This document shows positions 16,805 to 26,991 of a stretch of DNA of 64,000 bases, one piece after another. The stretch spans positions 1 to 64,000 of the forward strand of contig NZ_JAALJH010000014.1 of the NCBI RefSeq assembly GCF_011064615.1, written 5' to 3'. The position numbers and the translations under genes were made by a program. The stretch is from Aquisphaera insulae. Its GTDB lineage: Bacteria; Planctomycetota; Planctomycetia; Isosphaerales; Isosphaeraceae. The notes beneath the pieces are model-generated. The model was not told where the DNA came from and made no database searches. It saw nothing but the letters and a program-made list of their open reading frames with translations. Within the stretch, counting starts at the first letter, position 1; every line of letters begins with the position of its first letter.

Positions 16805-18481
16805 TCAATGTTGATAGCAGCTCTCCATCGCCAGCTCCTTGAGCCGGCGAAGGTCCACCTTGCCGGTCCCGGTGATCGGCAGCTCGCTCACCTGGATGAA
16901 GTCCCGTACCGAGGGGATCCAGAGGCGCGGCATGTGGCTGGCGGTCAGGGCCTTGTGGATCTCGTCGGGGGTCTTCTCGAGCGGGGTGTGGATGACGCAG
17001 AGCCGCTCGCCATGCTTCGGATCCGGCACCGAGGTCACCGCGACGTGAGACTCGTCGACCCCGGCGACGTCGAGGATGGCGCCTTCCACCAGCAGGTGGG
17101 GGACCATCTCCCCGGCGATCTTGGCGAAGCGGCTGAGCCGATCGGTGATCCTGAGGAACCCGTCGGGATCGAGGAAGCCGATGTCGCCGGTGACGTACCA
17201 TCCGTCCTTGATCACCCGTGCCGTCTCGTCGGGCCGACCGAGATAACCCGCCATGACCTGCGGCCCCTTCACCGCGATGACCCCTTCCGCGCCGGCGGGG
17301 AGGTCCTCTCCGGAGTCCGGATCGATGGTCTTGATCTGCGTGCCGGGCACGGGGAGGCCGACCGTCCCCGGGCGGTTCCCGTGGACCTTCCTGCCATCCG
17401 CCAGGACCACTTCGTCCGGCACGTTGACCGCCACCACCGGAGACAGCTCGGTCGTGCCGTATCCTTCCATGGGCTCGATGTCCAGCCAGCCGCTGAGGTC
17501 CCGGTAGAGCTCCGGCTTGAGCTTCTCCGCACCCAGGATCAGGTGGGTCAGCGTCCTGAACTGCTCGGCACGGCAGCTCTTCTGGAAGAGCCGGGTGAAC
17601 GAGGGGGTGCCGGCCAGGAGCGTTACCTTGTGTTGCTCGCAGAGCGAGCCGATCGTCTTCGCGTCCAGCGGATTGCTGTGGTAGACGACCTTCTTCCCGA
17701 GGCAGAGCGCGATCCAGATCGTCACCGTGAAGCCGAAGGAATGGAAGAACGGCAGGATCCCCAGCAGGACCTCATCCGGGGCCAGCCGCACCTGCTGATC
17801 CACCTGCATCACGTTGCTCAGGACGTTGCGATGGGTGAGCAGCACCCCCTTGGGGTCGCCCGTCGACCCGGACGTGAAGATGACCGTGGCCGTCGCGTCC
17901 AGGTCGGGGCGAGACAGTCCCGGCAGGAGGCGCGGCGGGACGACGCGGCGGAGCAGGTGGGCGGTGGCCGCGCCGGCGATCTTGTCGGTCCTCGAGATCC
18001 GCCGCGGGATCTCCTCGAGTGCCAGGAGCTCCGCCTTCGGCTGGACGTGGAACCGGTCCAGCACCTTGGGAGAGGTGATGACGTGGCGGATGCCGCACTG
18101 GCGGATCGACGCATCGATCATCGACTGGCCGGCCGTGAAGTTCAGGTTGACCGGGATCTTGCCTTGCAGGACCAGCGCGAGATTGACGACCGCCGCCGGG
18201 ACCATGGGAGGGAGCAAGATCCCGACATAGGGCTCGGGCCCGAGGGTCCGCGAGAGATGACGCCCGAGGACGCACGACCGGACGAGCGTCTCGCCGAACG
18301 AGAGGCTGGCCCCGGTGCCGTCGCAGAGGGCCGGCGAGGACCAGTGTCGCCGCACGGCGGCCACGAATGCATGCCCCAAGGACCGCCATTCATCGGGGAG
18401 CGGCGTGAGGGGGCGAAATCCGGGGGACTCCGGGCCGGGCCGCGTGCCGAGCGCGCCCGCGCCGTTTGCGGTCATGCTCAT
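16805..18481 (-). CDS. AMP-binding acyl-CoA/acyl-ACP synthetase-like protein
   Basis: Adenylate-forming enzyme that would activate a fatty acid with ATP and pass it to CoA or acyl carrier protein. The ATP/AMP motif is VIFTSGSTGDPKGVLLTH; the acid-binding region is EGYGTTELSPVVAVN; WYVTGDIGFLDPDGFLRITDR is the ATP-binding hinge; and the C-terminal lysine is in ITGTGKVDLRRL. These phrases resemble the synthetase half of the Aas bifunctional protein. The start MSMTANGAG at 18481 is plausible, giving 558 residues. No acyltransferase domain is attached. The preceding kinase gene ends 90 bases away on the same strand; a functional link is possible but unproved. Confidence 0.88.
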   Translation of the reverse strand: MSMTANGAGALGTRPGPESPGFRPLTPLPDEWRSLGHAFVAAVRRHWSSPALCDGTGASLSFGETLVRSCVLGRHLSRTLGPEPYVGILLPPMVPAAVVNLALVLQGKIPVNLNFTAGQSMIDASIRQCGIRHVITSPKVLDRFHVQPKAELLALEEIPRRISRTDKIAGAATAHLLRRVVPPRLLPGLSRPDLDATATVIFTSGSTGDPKGVLLTHRNVLSNVMQVDQQVRLAPDEVLLGILPFFHSFGFTVTIWIALCLGKKVVYHSNPLDAKTIGSLCEQHKVTLLAGTPSFTRLFQKSCRAEQFRTLTHLILGAEKLKPELYRDLSGWLDIEPMEGYGTTELSPVVAVNVPDEVVLADGRKVHGNRPGTVGLPVPGTQIKTIDPDSGEDLPAGAEGVIAVKGPQVMAGYLGRPDETARVIKDGWYVTGDIGFLDPDGFLRITDRLSRFAKIAGEMVPHLLVEGAILDVAGVDESHVAVTSVPDPKHGERLCVIHTPLEKTPDEIHKALTASHMPRLWIPSVRDFIQVSELPITGTGKVDLRRLKELAMESCYQH

Positions 18482-18817
18482 CCCAGGCTGGGCTCCGCTC
18501 GCAGGGACGGTACGAAGAGGTATGAGACTTTACGCTTCAAAACATCCGAAGCGTGGCCGGTTCGCTCGCGCCAGGTCGAAGCCCCAAAACGGGTTCGGAC
18601 AGGATTGGCGATCCGGCATTAGGATACGAAGGAATGACGATCGACACAACGCGGTCTCCCCGGGTTCCCGAAAAGAGCGCGCGGTCCGGCCTCGCATTGG
18701 CTCGGCCTGCCGTGGATAATGAACTATGCCGAGCCTCGCCCCCTGCCTGTTTCCGGGTCCCGTCACCGGAACTCGAATCATCCACCCCGACCCTGAACCC
18801 CGGAGTGGCTCGAACTG
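18482..18817. other. divergent intergenic region
   Basis: About 336 bases between the divergent AMP-ligase and PSD1 genes. It must carry promoters for both. It is less GC-rich around 18520-18545 and 18710-18730, but no convincing promoter pair was identified. No gene or repeat was recognised. Confidence 0.35.
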
Positions 18818-21800
18818 ATGCTCGTCGAGCGAACCCCTCTCAGCGTGCCTCGCGGTCGGACGATCTCGTGGCGGGCACTGCACGCCGCGGCCCTGGCCGC
18901 GACCCTTCCACTCGGCCTGGTTGCCGGCCGATGCCGGGCCGGCGAGCCCGCCCCCGGGCCCGCACGGCCTCAAGCCGTCCGGTTCAACCGCGACATCCGG
19001 CCGATCCTCTCGGACCGCTGCTTCCAGTGTCATGGCCCGGACGCCTCGCAACGGAAAGGCGATCTCCGGCTCGACATCCCCCAGGCGGCGACTTCCCCCG
19101 GGGCGACCGGCGCCGCGGCGATCGTCCCGGGAAAGCCGGACGAAAGCGAGCTGCTTCGGCGGGTCGTCTCGCATGACCTCGAGGAGGTGATGCCCCCGGC
19201 CAAGCTCAAGAAGGGCCTGAGCCCGGACCAGGTCCGCACGCTCCGGACCTGGATCGAAGACGGCGCCCGCTACGAGGGCCACTGGGCGTTCCTCCCGCCG
19301 GAACGCCCCCCGGTCCCGCCCGTCCGGAACGCCTCCTGGGTGCGGAACCCGATCGACGCGTTCGTCCTCGCGAGGCTGGAGAAGGAAGGGCTCTCCCCCT
19401 CACCCGAGGCGGACCGGATCACCCTGGCCCGCCGGCTCTCGCTCGATCTCCTCGGCCTGCCGCCGGGCGTCCCCGAGGTCGAGGCGTTCGCGGCCGACCG
19501 GGATCGGGACGCCTATTCGCGGCTCGTGGAGAAGGACCTGGCCTCTCCCCATTTCGGCGAGCGCTGGGCGCGGCTCTGGCTGGACGCCGCGCGGTATGCG
19601 GACTCGGACGGATACGAGAAGGACAAGCCCCGGACCGTGCACTTCTACCGGGACTGGGTCATCGACGCCTTCAACCGCGACCTCCCCTATGATCGCTTCA
19701 TCATCGACCAGGTCGCGGGCGACCTCCTCCCCAACCGCACCCAGGACGAGCTCGTCGCCACCGGCTTCCTCCGGAACTCGATGATCAATGAGGAAGGGGG
19801 GATCGACCCCGAGCAATTCCGGATGGAGGCGATGTTCGACCGGATGGACGCACTGGGGAAGGGGGTCCTCGGGCTGACGATCGCGTGCGCCCAGTGCCAC
19901 AGCCACAAGTACGACCCGCTGACCCAGGAGGACTATTACCGCCTCTTCGCCTTCCTCAACAGCACCAACGAGTCGAACGTCGCCGTGTATACCCCGGCCG
20001 AGCAGATGAAACGGGCCGAGGTCCACCGCCGGATCGGCGAGATCGAGGCGCGGCTCCGCCACGAGAATCCCGACTGGCCCGAGCGGATGCGCGCGTGGGA
20101 AGCCGCCGCGAAGCCGGAGCCGATCCCCTGGAAGGTCGTCCGCACCGAGGTCGACCAGAACAACGGCAGCGGCCAGAAGCACTACCTCCTGGAAGACGGC
20201 TCGATCCTCGCCCAGGGCTATGCCCCGACGATCCACGTCGCGCGGTTCACGGCACTCGAGCCGGTGCAGACCGTCGCCGCCGTCCAGCTCGAGCTCCTCA
20301 ACGACCCGGCCCTGCCGCTGAACGGCCCCGGACGGTCGACGACCGGCGGCCTCGCCCTGACCGAGTTCCAGCTCGAGGCCGCGGCGGCGGACCATCACGA
20401 CCGGCCCGTCGCGGTGAAGGTCGCCTCGGCCACCGCCGACGTGAATCCGCCCGAAACCGTGCTGGCCCCGATCTTCGACGACCGGAGCAAGCGACGGCGT
20501 GTCACCGGCCCGATCGGCTTCGCGATCGACGGCAAGGAAGAGACCGCCTGGAGCATCGACGCCGGCCCCGGCCGCCGGAACGTCCCGCGGAAGGCGGTCT
20601 TCGTCCTCGAGAAGCCGATCTCGTACCCCAAGGGAGCGATCCTGACCTTCAAGCTGGTCCAGAAGCACGGCGGCTGGAACAGCGACGACAACCAGAACAA
20701 CAACCTCGGCCGCTTCCGGCTCTCCGTGACCGACCGACCCGGTGCCGTTGCCGATCCGCTGCCGCGGCCGGTCCGCGAGATCCTCGCGATCCCCGAATCG
20801 CGACGGACCCCGGCGCAGGTGGACACCGTCTTCCGCCACTGGCGGACGACGGTCCCGGCGTGGAAGGCCGCGAACGATCAAATCGAGGCCGCCTGGCGCG
20901 ATCATCCCGAGGGGTCATCCCAGCTCGTCCTCGAGACGCGAGCGAAGCCCCGCGAGACCCATGTCCTCCAGCGCGGCGATTTCCTCAAGCCCGCGAAGGC
21001 GGTCGGGGCGGGCGTGCCCGCGTTCCTCAACCCCATGCCCGCCGGCCAGCCGGCGGACCGCCTGGGCCTGGCCCGCTGGCTCGTGGATCGACGGGCACCG
21101 ACGACGGCCCGCGCCATCGTCAACCGGATCTGGCAGGCCTATTTCGGCACCGGGATCGTGGCGACCAGCGAGGACCTGGGCTCACAGTGCGAGGCGCCCT
21201 CGCATCCCGACCTGCTGGACTGGCTGGCCGTCGAGCTGATGGACTCCGGCTGGAGCCTCCGGCACATCCACCGCCTGATCGTGAGCTCCTCCACCTACCG
21301 CCAGTCGTCGCGGGTCACGCCCGAATTGCTGGCGAAGGACTCGTACAATCGGCTCCTCGCCCGCGGCGCGAGGTTCCGCGTGGAGGCCGAGCTGGTCCGC
21401 GACGTCACGCTGGCCGCGAGCGGCCTGCTCGATCCTCGGATCGGGGGCGAGAGCGTCTTCCCCACCGCGCCGGCATTCCTCTTCTCACCCCCCGCGAGCT
21501 ACGGGCCCAAGTCCTGGCCGGAGGCGACCGGGCCGGACCGGTTTCGCCGCGCCCTCTACACGTTCCGCTATCGGAGCGTCCCGTACCCGATGCTCCAGAA
21601 CTTCGACGCCCCCAACGGCGATTTCTCGTGCGTCCGGCGGACCCGATCGAACACGCCCCTCCAGGCCCTGACGCTCCTGAATGAGCCGATCTCGCTCGAA
21701 GCCGCCCGGGCCCTCGCCGCCAGGACCCTCGCGGAGGGCGGGGCCTGCGATGCCGACCGGCTCGACTTCGCGTTCCGCCGCTGCCTGTCCCGGCCCCCGG

Positions 21801-22009
21801 CCGCGGACGAGGCCCGGGCGCTCCTGTCCCTGCTGAAGCGCCAGGGGGACCGATTCGCCCGCGGCGAGGGGAACGCCTCGGACGTCGCCGGCGTCTCGGG
21901 TGCCTCGACCGCGAAGTCGGCGACGGGCTCGAAGCCGACGGAGCTGGCGAGCTGGACCGTCGTCGCCCGCGTGCTCCTCAACCTCGACGAGACGATCACC
22001 AGGGAATAA
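18818..22009 (+). CDS. PSD1 and planctomycete cytochrome C domain protein (DUF1549/DUF1553)
   Basis: Large exported protein (1063 residues) of a family that is expanded in planctomycetes. An N-terminal signal region ([16 protein letters not shown]) is followed by the PSCyt1 haem motif CFQCH at residues 68-72. The DUF1549 region includes the phrase [25 protein letters not shown] and the second motif [19 protein letters not shown] central beta-rich section of about 300 residues follows. The C-terminal DUF1553 domain has [21 protein letters not shown] (abridged at the end) and [14 protein letters not shown]. The family is thought to act in the periplasm with the DUF1501 partner encoded next, 25 bases later, perhaps in polymer catabolism. 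The biochemical function is not established. Confidence 0.94.
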   Translation: MLVERTPLSVPRGRTISWRALHAAALAATLPLGLVAGRCRAGEPAPGPARPQAVRFNRDIRPILSDRCFQCHGPDASQRKGDLRLDIPQAATSPGATGAAAIVPGKPDESELLRRVVSHDLEEVMPPAKLKKGLSPDQVRTLRTWIEDGARYEGHWAFLPPERPPVPPVRNASWVRNPIDAFVLARLEKEGLSPSPEADRITLARRLSLDLLGLPPGVPEVEAFAADRDRDAYSRLVEKDLASPHFGERWARLWLDAARYADSDGYEKDKPRTVHFYRDWVIDAFNRDLPYDRFIIDQVAGDLLPNRTQDELVATGFLRNSMINEEGGIDPEQFRMEAMFDRMDALGKGVLGLTIACAQCHSHKYDPLTQEDYYRLFAFLNSTNESNVAVYTPAEQMKRAEVHRRIGEIEARLRHENPDWPERMRAWEAAAKPEPIPWKVVRTEVDQNNGSGQKHYLLEDGSILAQGYAPTIHVARFTALEPVQTVAAVQLELLNDPALPLNGPGRSTTGGLALTEFQLEAAAADHHDRPVAVKVASATADVNPPETVLAPIFDDRSKRRRVTGPIGFAIDGKEETAWSIDAGPGRRNVPRKAVFVLEKPISYPKGAILTFKLVQKHGGWNSDDNQNNNLGRFRLSVTDRPGAVADPLPRPVREILAIPESRRTPAQVDTVFRHWRTTVPAWKAANDQIEAAWRDHPEGSSQLVLETRAKPRETHVLQRGDFLKPAKAVGAGVPAFLNPMPAGQPADRLGLARWLVDRRAPTTARAIVNRIWQAYFGTGIVATSEDLGSQCEAPSHPDLLDWLAVELMDSGWSLRHIHRLIVSSSTYRQSSRVTPELLAKDSYNRLLARGARFRVEAELVRDVTLAASGLLDPRIGGESVFPTAPAFLFSPPASYGPKSWPEATGPDRFRRALYTFRYRSVPYPMLQNFDAPNGDFSCVRRTRSNTPLQALTLLNEPISLEAARALAARTLAEGGACDADRLDFAFRRCLSRPPAADEARALLSLLKRQGDRFARGEGNASDVAGVSGASTAKSATGSKPTELASWTVVARVLLNLDETITRE

Positions 22010-22034
22010 TCAGCCGCCCCGGAGGCCTCCGCCG

Positions 22035-23507
22035 ATGAATTGCCAGGATCATCTCTACCGAGCGGCCGGCGACCCCCGGGCGATCTCTCGCCGCTGGTTC
22101 CTCGGCCAGTGCGGGATCGGGCTCGGCTCGATGGCCCTCGCCCAGCTCCTGGGCCAGGATGGTTACGCCAGCGGCGGGACCGAGACCGAGGCCGTGCCCG
22201 CCACGCCCTCGCTCGGGACGAACCCGCTGGCCCCGCGAGCCCCGCACTTCGCCCCCAAGGCGAAACGCGTGATCTTCCTCTTCATGGCGGGAGGGCCCAG
22301 CCACCTGGAGCTCTTCGACAACAAGCCGCAACTCGCGAAGTTCGACGGCAAGCTCCCGCCCGCCGACCTCCTGAAGGGCTATCGCGCCGCGTTCATCAAC
22401 CCCGACGCCCGGCTGCTCGGCCCGAAATTCCCGTTCGCCCGCCACGGCCAGAGCGGGACCGAGCTCTCGAGCCTGCTCCCCCACCTGGCCACGGTCGTGG
22501 ACGACATCGCCGTGATCAAGGGGATGTCGACCGACGCGTTCAACCACGCCCCCGGCCAGATCATGATGAGCACCGGCTCGATGATCTTCGGCCGACCGAG
22601 CTTCGGCGCCTGGACCTGCTACGGGCTCGGCAGCGAGTCCAATGACCTCCCCGGCTTCGTCGTCTTCAGCACCGGCAAGAAGGGCCCTAGCGGCGGCAAC
22701 TCCAACTGGGGGAGCGGGTTCCTGCCCACGGTTTACCAGGGGGTCCAGTTCCGCAACGGCGGCGAGCCGGTCCTCTACCTGACGAACCCGAAGGGGATCG
22801 ACGAGGACATCCAGCGCGACTCGCTGGACGTCGTCCGCCAGCTCAACGAGTCCCGCCTGAAGCAGATCGGCGACCCCGAAATCGCCACCCGGATCCACTC
22901 GTACGAGACGGCCTTCCGCATGCAGATCTCGGCGCCGGAGGTGGTGGACATCGGCCGCGAACCGGCGCATATCCTCGAGATGTACGGCGCGAAGCCGGGG
23001 AAGCCCTCGTTCGCCGGGACCTGCCTCCTCGCCCGGCGGCTGCTCGAGCGGGGCGTCCGGTTCGTCGAGATCTTCCACGAAGCCTGGGACCAGCACGGGG
23101 CCCTCGTCAGCGACCTGAAGCACAACTGCGAGGATACCGACCAGGCCTGCGCCGCGCTCGTCAAGGACCTGAAGCAGCGGGGAATGCTCGAGGATACCCT
23201 CGTCGTCTGGGGGGGCGAGTTCGGCCGCACGCCGATGGTGCAGGGGGGTGCCGACGGTCGCGACCATCATCCGAACGCGTTCACCATGTGGTGTGCCGGC
23301 GGCGGCATCAAGCCGGGCATCTCCTACGGGGAGAGCGACGACCTGGGCTTCTCCGTGGCGAAGGATAAGGTCCACGTCCACGACCTGCACGCGACGCTGC
23401 TCCACCTCCTCGGCTTCGATCACACCCGGCTGACCTACCGCTTCCAGGGGCGGGATTTCCGCCTGACGGACGTGCACGGGAACGTGGTGAAGGGGCTGAT
23501 CGCCTGA
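22035..23507 (+). CDS. DUF1501 domain protein, Tat exported
   Basis: A 490-residue protein of the DUF1501 family, which is structurally related to sulfatases and alkaline phosphatases. The ATG at 22035 has GGAGG at 22021-22025. The N-terminus has a twin-arginine signal, [19 protein letters not shown]. Family phrases visible are [51 protein letters not shown] and [21 protein letters not shown]1501 genes nearly always follow a DUF1549/DUF1553 gene in planctomycetes, as here, so the two proteins probably act together outside the cytoplasm. The enzymatic activity is unproved. Confidence 0.95.
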   Translation: MNCQDHLYRAAGDPRAISRRWFLGQCGIGLGSMALAQLLGQDGYASGGTETEAVPATPSLGTNPLAPRAPHFAPKAKRVIFLFMAGGPSHLELFDNKPQLAKFDGKLPPADLLKGYRAAFINPDARLLGPKFPFARHGQSGTELSSLLPHLATVVDDIAVIKGMSTDAFNHAPGQIMMSTGSMIFGRPSFGAWTCYGLGSESNDLPGFVVFSTGKKGPSGGNSNWGSGFLPTVYQGVQFRNGGEPVLYLTNPKGIDEDIQRDSLDVVRQLNESRLKQIGDPEIATRIHSYETAFRMQISAPEVVDIGREPAHILEMYGAKPGKPSFAGTCLLARRLLERGVRFVEIFHEAWDQHGALVSDLKHNCEDTDQACAALVKDLKQRGMLEDTLVVWGGEFGRTPMVQGGADGRDHHPNAFTMWCAGGGIKPGISYGESDDLGFSVAKDKVHVHDLHATLLHLLGFDHTRLTYRFQGRDFRLTDVHGNVVKGLIA

Positions 23508-23561
23508 ACGATCCGCTGATCGGAGATTCCCGCGTCGACGCGGACCGGGGGGAGGAATTCC

Positions 23562-24779
23562 ATGAACCGCTGCAACGTGGCCTTTCTGGTGATACTCGCC
23601 TGCTGGTTCGGTCGGGGCGTCGCCGCCCGGGGTGAGGATCCCAGGCCGCGGCCGGTCACGGTGGCCAGCTACTACTTCGGGAATTACCATCCGGGCGATC
23701 CGCGAAACGTCCGGGAGAAGGGCGAGACGTGGTCGGAGTGGGATCTGGTCAAGGCCGCAAGGCCTCGCTTCCCGGGCCATCACCAGCCGAACGTCCCCCT
23801 CTGGGGCTACGAGGATGAGTCCGACCCGAAGGTGATGGCCCGTAAGATCGACGCCGCCGCCGACCACGGCATCGACGCGTTCCTCTTCGACTGGTACCAC
23901 TACGACGACGGCCCGTTTCTGGACCGGCCGATCGACCGCGGGTTCCTCAAGGCTCCCAATGTCGGCCGCCTCAAGTTCGCCCTCATGTGGGCGAACCACG
24001 ACTGGCTCGACATCTTCCCGTACAGGCTGAACAGCCCTCAGAGGCTCGTCTACCCGGGCAAGGTGACTCCCGCGACGTTCGACCGGATCGCGGATCACGT
24101 GATCCGGGACTATTTCCTCCATCCCTCCTACTGGCGGATCGAGGGGAAGCCGTACTTCTCGTTCTATGAGCTGACCAAGCTGCTGGAGAGCTTCGGGTCG
24201 GTCGAGGCGACGCGATCCGCGCTCGACCGGTTCCGGGCGAAGGCCGTGGCCGCGGGGTTGCCGGGGCTCCATCTCAACGCCGTGGTCTGGGGCCAGCCGA
24301 TCCTGCCGGCCGAGAAGACCCCGGCCGACCCGGCGAAGCTCGTCCGCGACCTCGGCTTCGACTCGGTCACGTCCTACGTCTGGATCCACCACGTCCCGCT
24401 GAACGAGCAGCAGACCGACTACAACAAGGTCCGTGACGGCTACCTCTCCTACTGGGATCGCGCCCGCTCGACGTTCGGCGTCCCGTACTTCCCCAACGTC
24501 TCCATGGGCTGGGATTCCAGCCCGCGGGCCCGCCAGGAAGATCCCTTCGGCAACACCGGTTACCCGTTCACGAACACGATCGCCGGCAACACGCCCGGGC
24601 GCTTCCGCGAGGCCCTCGCGGAGACGAAGCGGCGGCTCCTCGCCCAGGAGAAGGGACCGCGCGTCGTGACCATCAATTGCTGGAACGAATGGACCGAGGG
24701 ATCCTACCTGGAGCCGGATACCGTCCATGGCATGGCCTATCTCGACGCCGTTCGCGACGTCTTCGGGTCGCGACCGTGA
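23562..24779 (+). CDS. secreted GH99-like (WbsX-type) protein
   Basis: A 405-residue exported protein resembling the glycoside hydrolase 99-like/WbsX family, whose members act on mannose-containing or surface glycans. A signal peptide (MNRCNVAFLVILACWFGRGVAA) leads to VTVASYYFGNYHPGDPRN. Family phrases include GIDAFLFDWYHYDDGPFL, KFALMWANHDW, the phrase YWRIEGKPYFSFYE and INCWNEWTEGSYLEPD near the C-terminus. The acidic residues in the last phrase are candidates for catalysis. An SD-like GGGGAGGAA lies just before the ATG. It is co-directional with the DUF1501 gene 55 bases upstream, so probably one catabolic operon. The substrate is unknown. Confidence 0.87.
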   Translation: MNRCNVAFLVILACWFGRGVAARGEDPRPRPVTVASYYFGNYHPGDPRNVREKGETWSEWDLVKAARPRFPGHHQPNVPLWGYEDESDPKVMARKIDAAADHGIDAFLFDWYHYDDGPFLDRPIDRGFLKAPNVGRLKFALMWANHDWLDIFPYRLNSPQRLVYPGKVTPATFDRIADHVIRDYFLHPSYWRIEGKPYFSFYELTKLLESFGSVEATRSALDRFRAKAVAAGLPGLHLNAVVWGQPILPAEKTPADPAKLVRDLGFDSVTSYVWIHHVPLNEQQTDYNKVRDGYLSYWDRARSTFGVPYFPNVSMGWDSSPRARQEDPFGNTGYPFTNTIAGNTPGRFREALAETKRRLLAQEKGPRVVTINCWNEWTEGSYLEPDTVHGMAYLDAVRDVFGSRP

Positions 24780-24794
24780 CGGCGATCAACGAGC

Positions 24795-26135
24795 TCACCA
24801 CGCGATGCGATCGAACGTTCGTTTCAGCCTCGCGCCTCGTTGCGGATGAATCCCGGAGACGTATGCAATCCGTCCCAGCAGGTGGGCCCGAAAGTCGCTG
24901 ACCCCGGCACGATTCTGGCCCTCCGGCCCGTGGCGGGCACAGTTATGGAGGATGGCCTTGAGGGCGTCGTAGTCCTCGCGCGGGATGTTGGGACGCACGT
25001 TGAGCATGATTCCCGCGGCCCGCTGGCGGACGCCCCGGCGCATGATCCGCGTCTTGCGATGGCGGACGGCAAAGCCCTCCTCCAGGGTGATCGCGGCGAC
25101 ATGGATCGAGAACCGGCGGACCGACCGCGCGAAGGCGTCATCGCCCGAGAAGACCAGGTCGTCGGCATAGCGCGTGTAGCGGGCCCCCGCCGCCCTCGCC
25201 AGGGCATCGAGCCTGACGTCCAGGTGATGGGCCGCCAGGTTGGCCAGCGCGGGAGAGCTCGGAGCACCCTGGGGCAGGTGAGGCTCGGCGAGGAGCCTCC
25301 TCGAATGCCAACCCGTGGCCCGGTCTGCCCCGTCCCCGTCTTCCAGGTGGCGGGGCACGACGTTCGTGCAGAGACCGGCGAGGAGTCGTGCCACGTCCTC
25401 CGGGTAGCCGGCCGTCATGAAGATCGCCTCGACACGCGCGGACGTGATCGACGGGAAGAAGTCCGCGAGGTCCATCCTGAGGACGATGTGTCGCCCGGCG
25501 TGTCCGGCGACGAAGCTCGACACCGACCGGCCGGGCCGGAAGCCGTGAGCGGCATCATGTGGCGGGATCCTGGCGACGATCTCGTCGAGCAGTCGTCGCT
25601 GGATGGCCTTCAGCCTCGGCTTCGGCGACTCGACGAGCCGCGAGCCTCCGGACGGCTTGGCGACGACCCGATAGCGATAGTTCCTGAGCGGCTCGCGGCG
25701 TGCCTTCTTCTCGCGGCCCTGGCAGTCCGCGAGCCCTTCGAGTTGGGTGATCGTGACGCCGCAGAACGCGGCCAGCTCCGCCGGGGTCGTGATCGCCGGG
25801 ACGAGCCATGAAGCGGGCTCGCCGGGAGCCGGACGCATCACCGGGCTGAGCTCCGCGCGGAGCGGCACCCGGGCCTTGCCGATGGCCTTGAGGAATTGAG
25901 GGTCGGCGAGCAGATGATCGGCGATCCACCGCGCTCGCAAGGCCGCCGGCGAGGGGAAGGCGACGAGCAGCCGCCGCGCCACGGCGTCCAGCCACCTTCC
26001 CTTGCGGCCGATGGCCGTCCGGCCTCGGCCGACGAGCTCCGGGTGTTCCCATGGCCCGGCCAGGAAGGCACGGGCCAGGACCAGGGCGAATCGGCGGTGG
26101 GGATGCCTGGAAGACGACAGCGGCGGACGCTCCAA
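24795..26135 (-). CDS. retron-like reverse transcriptase
   Basis: RNA-directed DNA polymerase of 446 residues. The polymerase fingers are YRYRVVAKPSGGSRLVESPK (about 154-172) and HDAAHGFRPGRSVSSF. The catalytic aspartates are in LRMDLADFFPSI (222 and 225) and YTRYADDLVFSG (YADD at 323-326). LPQGAPSSPALANL and GFAVRHRKTRIMRRG complete the set. The usual retron VTG motif reads RAAGIMLN. An N-terminal region of about 145 residues resembles that of long myxobacterial-type retron enzymes (recollection, not searched). The only in-frame start in this region is TTG at 26135. No maturase, integrase or HNH domain and no accessory effector gene follows. The leader is rich in hairpins. It could be a retron or another stand-alone RT. 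Confidence 0.88.
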   Translation of the reverse strand: MERPPLSSSRHPHRRFALVLARAFLAGPWEHPELVGRGRTAIGRKGRWLDAVARRLLVAFPSPAALRARWIADHLLADPQFLKAIGKARVPLRAELSPVMRPAPGEPASWLVPAITTPAELAAFCGVTITQLEGLADCQGREKKARREPLRNYRYRVVAKPSGGSRLVESPKPRLKAIQRRLLDEIVARIPPHDAAHGFRPGRSVSSFVAGHAGRHIVLRMDLADFFPSITSARVEAIFMTAGYPEDVARLLAGLCTNVVPRHLEDGDGADRATGWHSRRLLAEPHLPQGAPSSPALANLAAHHLDVRLDALARAAGARYTRYADDLVFSGDDAFARSVRRFSIHVAAITLEEGFAVRHRKTRIMRRGVRQRAAGIMLNVRPNIPREDYDALKAILHNCARHGPEGQNRAGVSDFRAHLLGRIAYVSGIHPQRGARLKRTFDRIAW

Positions 26136-26305
26136 CCAGTCTCGTCCGGCGTGAGGTGCTCTACGACGGAGGCGTAGCTGGCCTCACGCGCCGAAATGCC
26201 CAACTCACCAACGTCTCGCGGGGTAACCCCGGAGCGACGAAGAGACCGCCTCGCGACGATCCATCCGCCCGCTTGGACACGTCCGCCGCCGCGTGGACGC
26301 ACGTT
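26136..26305 (-). other. hairpin-rich leader upstream of the reverse transcriptase (candidate ncRNA)
   Basis: Read on the minus strand, this stretch folds by eye into several compact stems. They are a 5-bp stem 26280-26284/26295-26299; a tight 5-bp stem 26219-26223/26227-26231 with a 3-base loop; and a compound hairpin with an 8-bp outer stem 26149-26156/26182-26189 and a 5-bp inner stem 26161-26165/26173-26177, ending 14 bases before the start codon. Retron msr-msd RNAs lie in this position. The a1/a2 complementary ends and the branching G could not be found by eye, so this is only a candidate. The remainder to 26580 shows no gene. Confidence 0.35.
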
Positions 26306-26580
26306 CAATTCACGTTAGCCGAGCCACGGCGCGTGGTCAACCCCGAGGTGAGCGTGCCGTGGGAGCAACCCAACGCCCGGGGCCACCACCCTCCTTCGCG
26401 GGTCCGGGACCGATCCCTGGGCGATGCCGTCCCGGATCTCCACCCTTGTTCCAGGACCATGCGCGAGGTCTGATACGGCGCGAATGAGGTAGGTCCGATC
26501 GGCGCGGAATCTCCGCGGGCAAGACCTCTCCGCGGATGAGCGTCCATCCCTTGAACGGGCTCAGGATTGAGGATTCCTCG

Positions 26581-26991
26581 ATGAAGTCCATCTTGAATTA
26601 CGCTTGCGCCACCGCGACAGGAGCGGTGCTGGCCGCGCTTGCTCTTCACCCGATGTCGGGATCGAAGCCCACCGTCGCCCAGCCGACGCCCGCCCCGCCG
26701 GTCGCGGCGACTTCGGGGATCGTCAAGGTCGACGATGCGAATGTCGACGCGATCTATGCCAACTTCGCGAGGGTCACCGCGACCCCGGAGGAGGTCATGC
26801 TCGACTTTGCCATGAATCCCCAGCCCTTCGCCGAGGGGGAGCAGTCCGTGAAGGCCTCGCGGCGCCTGGCCATGAATCTCTATACGGCCAAGCGACTGGT
26901 TACCGCACTCCAGATCACGGTGGACAAGCACGAGAAAATCTTCGGGCCGATCGAGCTCGACGTTCGCAAGCGCGCCCGCGAGAGTCGATGA
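26581..26991 (+). CDS. DUF3467-like protein with N-terminal signal or anchor
   Basis: A 136-residue protein. The C-terminal two thirds match the small DUF3467 family by recollection: IYANFARVTATPEEVMLDFAM, NPQPF and NLYTAKRLVTALQITVDKHE. Unlike the typical short cytosolic members, it has a hydrophobic N-terminus (MKSILNYACATATGAVLAALAL) followed by a Pro/Ala-rich linker, suggesting export or anchoring. The ATG at 26581 was chosen over one at 26536 because GAGGA precedes it and a signal-like sequence begins there. The function of the family is unknown. It stands alone, divergent from the reverse transcriptase. Confidence 0.82.
   Translation: MKSILNYACATATGAVLAALALHPMSGSKPTVAQPTPAPPVAATSGIVKVDDANVDAIYANFARVTATPEEVMLDFAMNPQPFAEGEQSVKASRRLAMNLYTAKRLVTALQITVDKHEKIFGPIELDVRKRARESR

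Noticed and set aside
21996..24728. Long minus-strand open frame (about 910 codons)
   Set aside because: It lies antisense to the DUF1501 and GH99-like genes. The composition is typical of a shadow frame in high-GC DNA.
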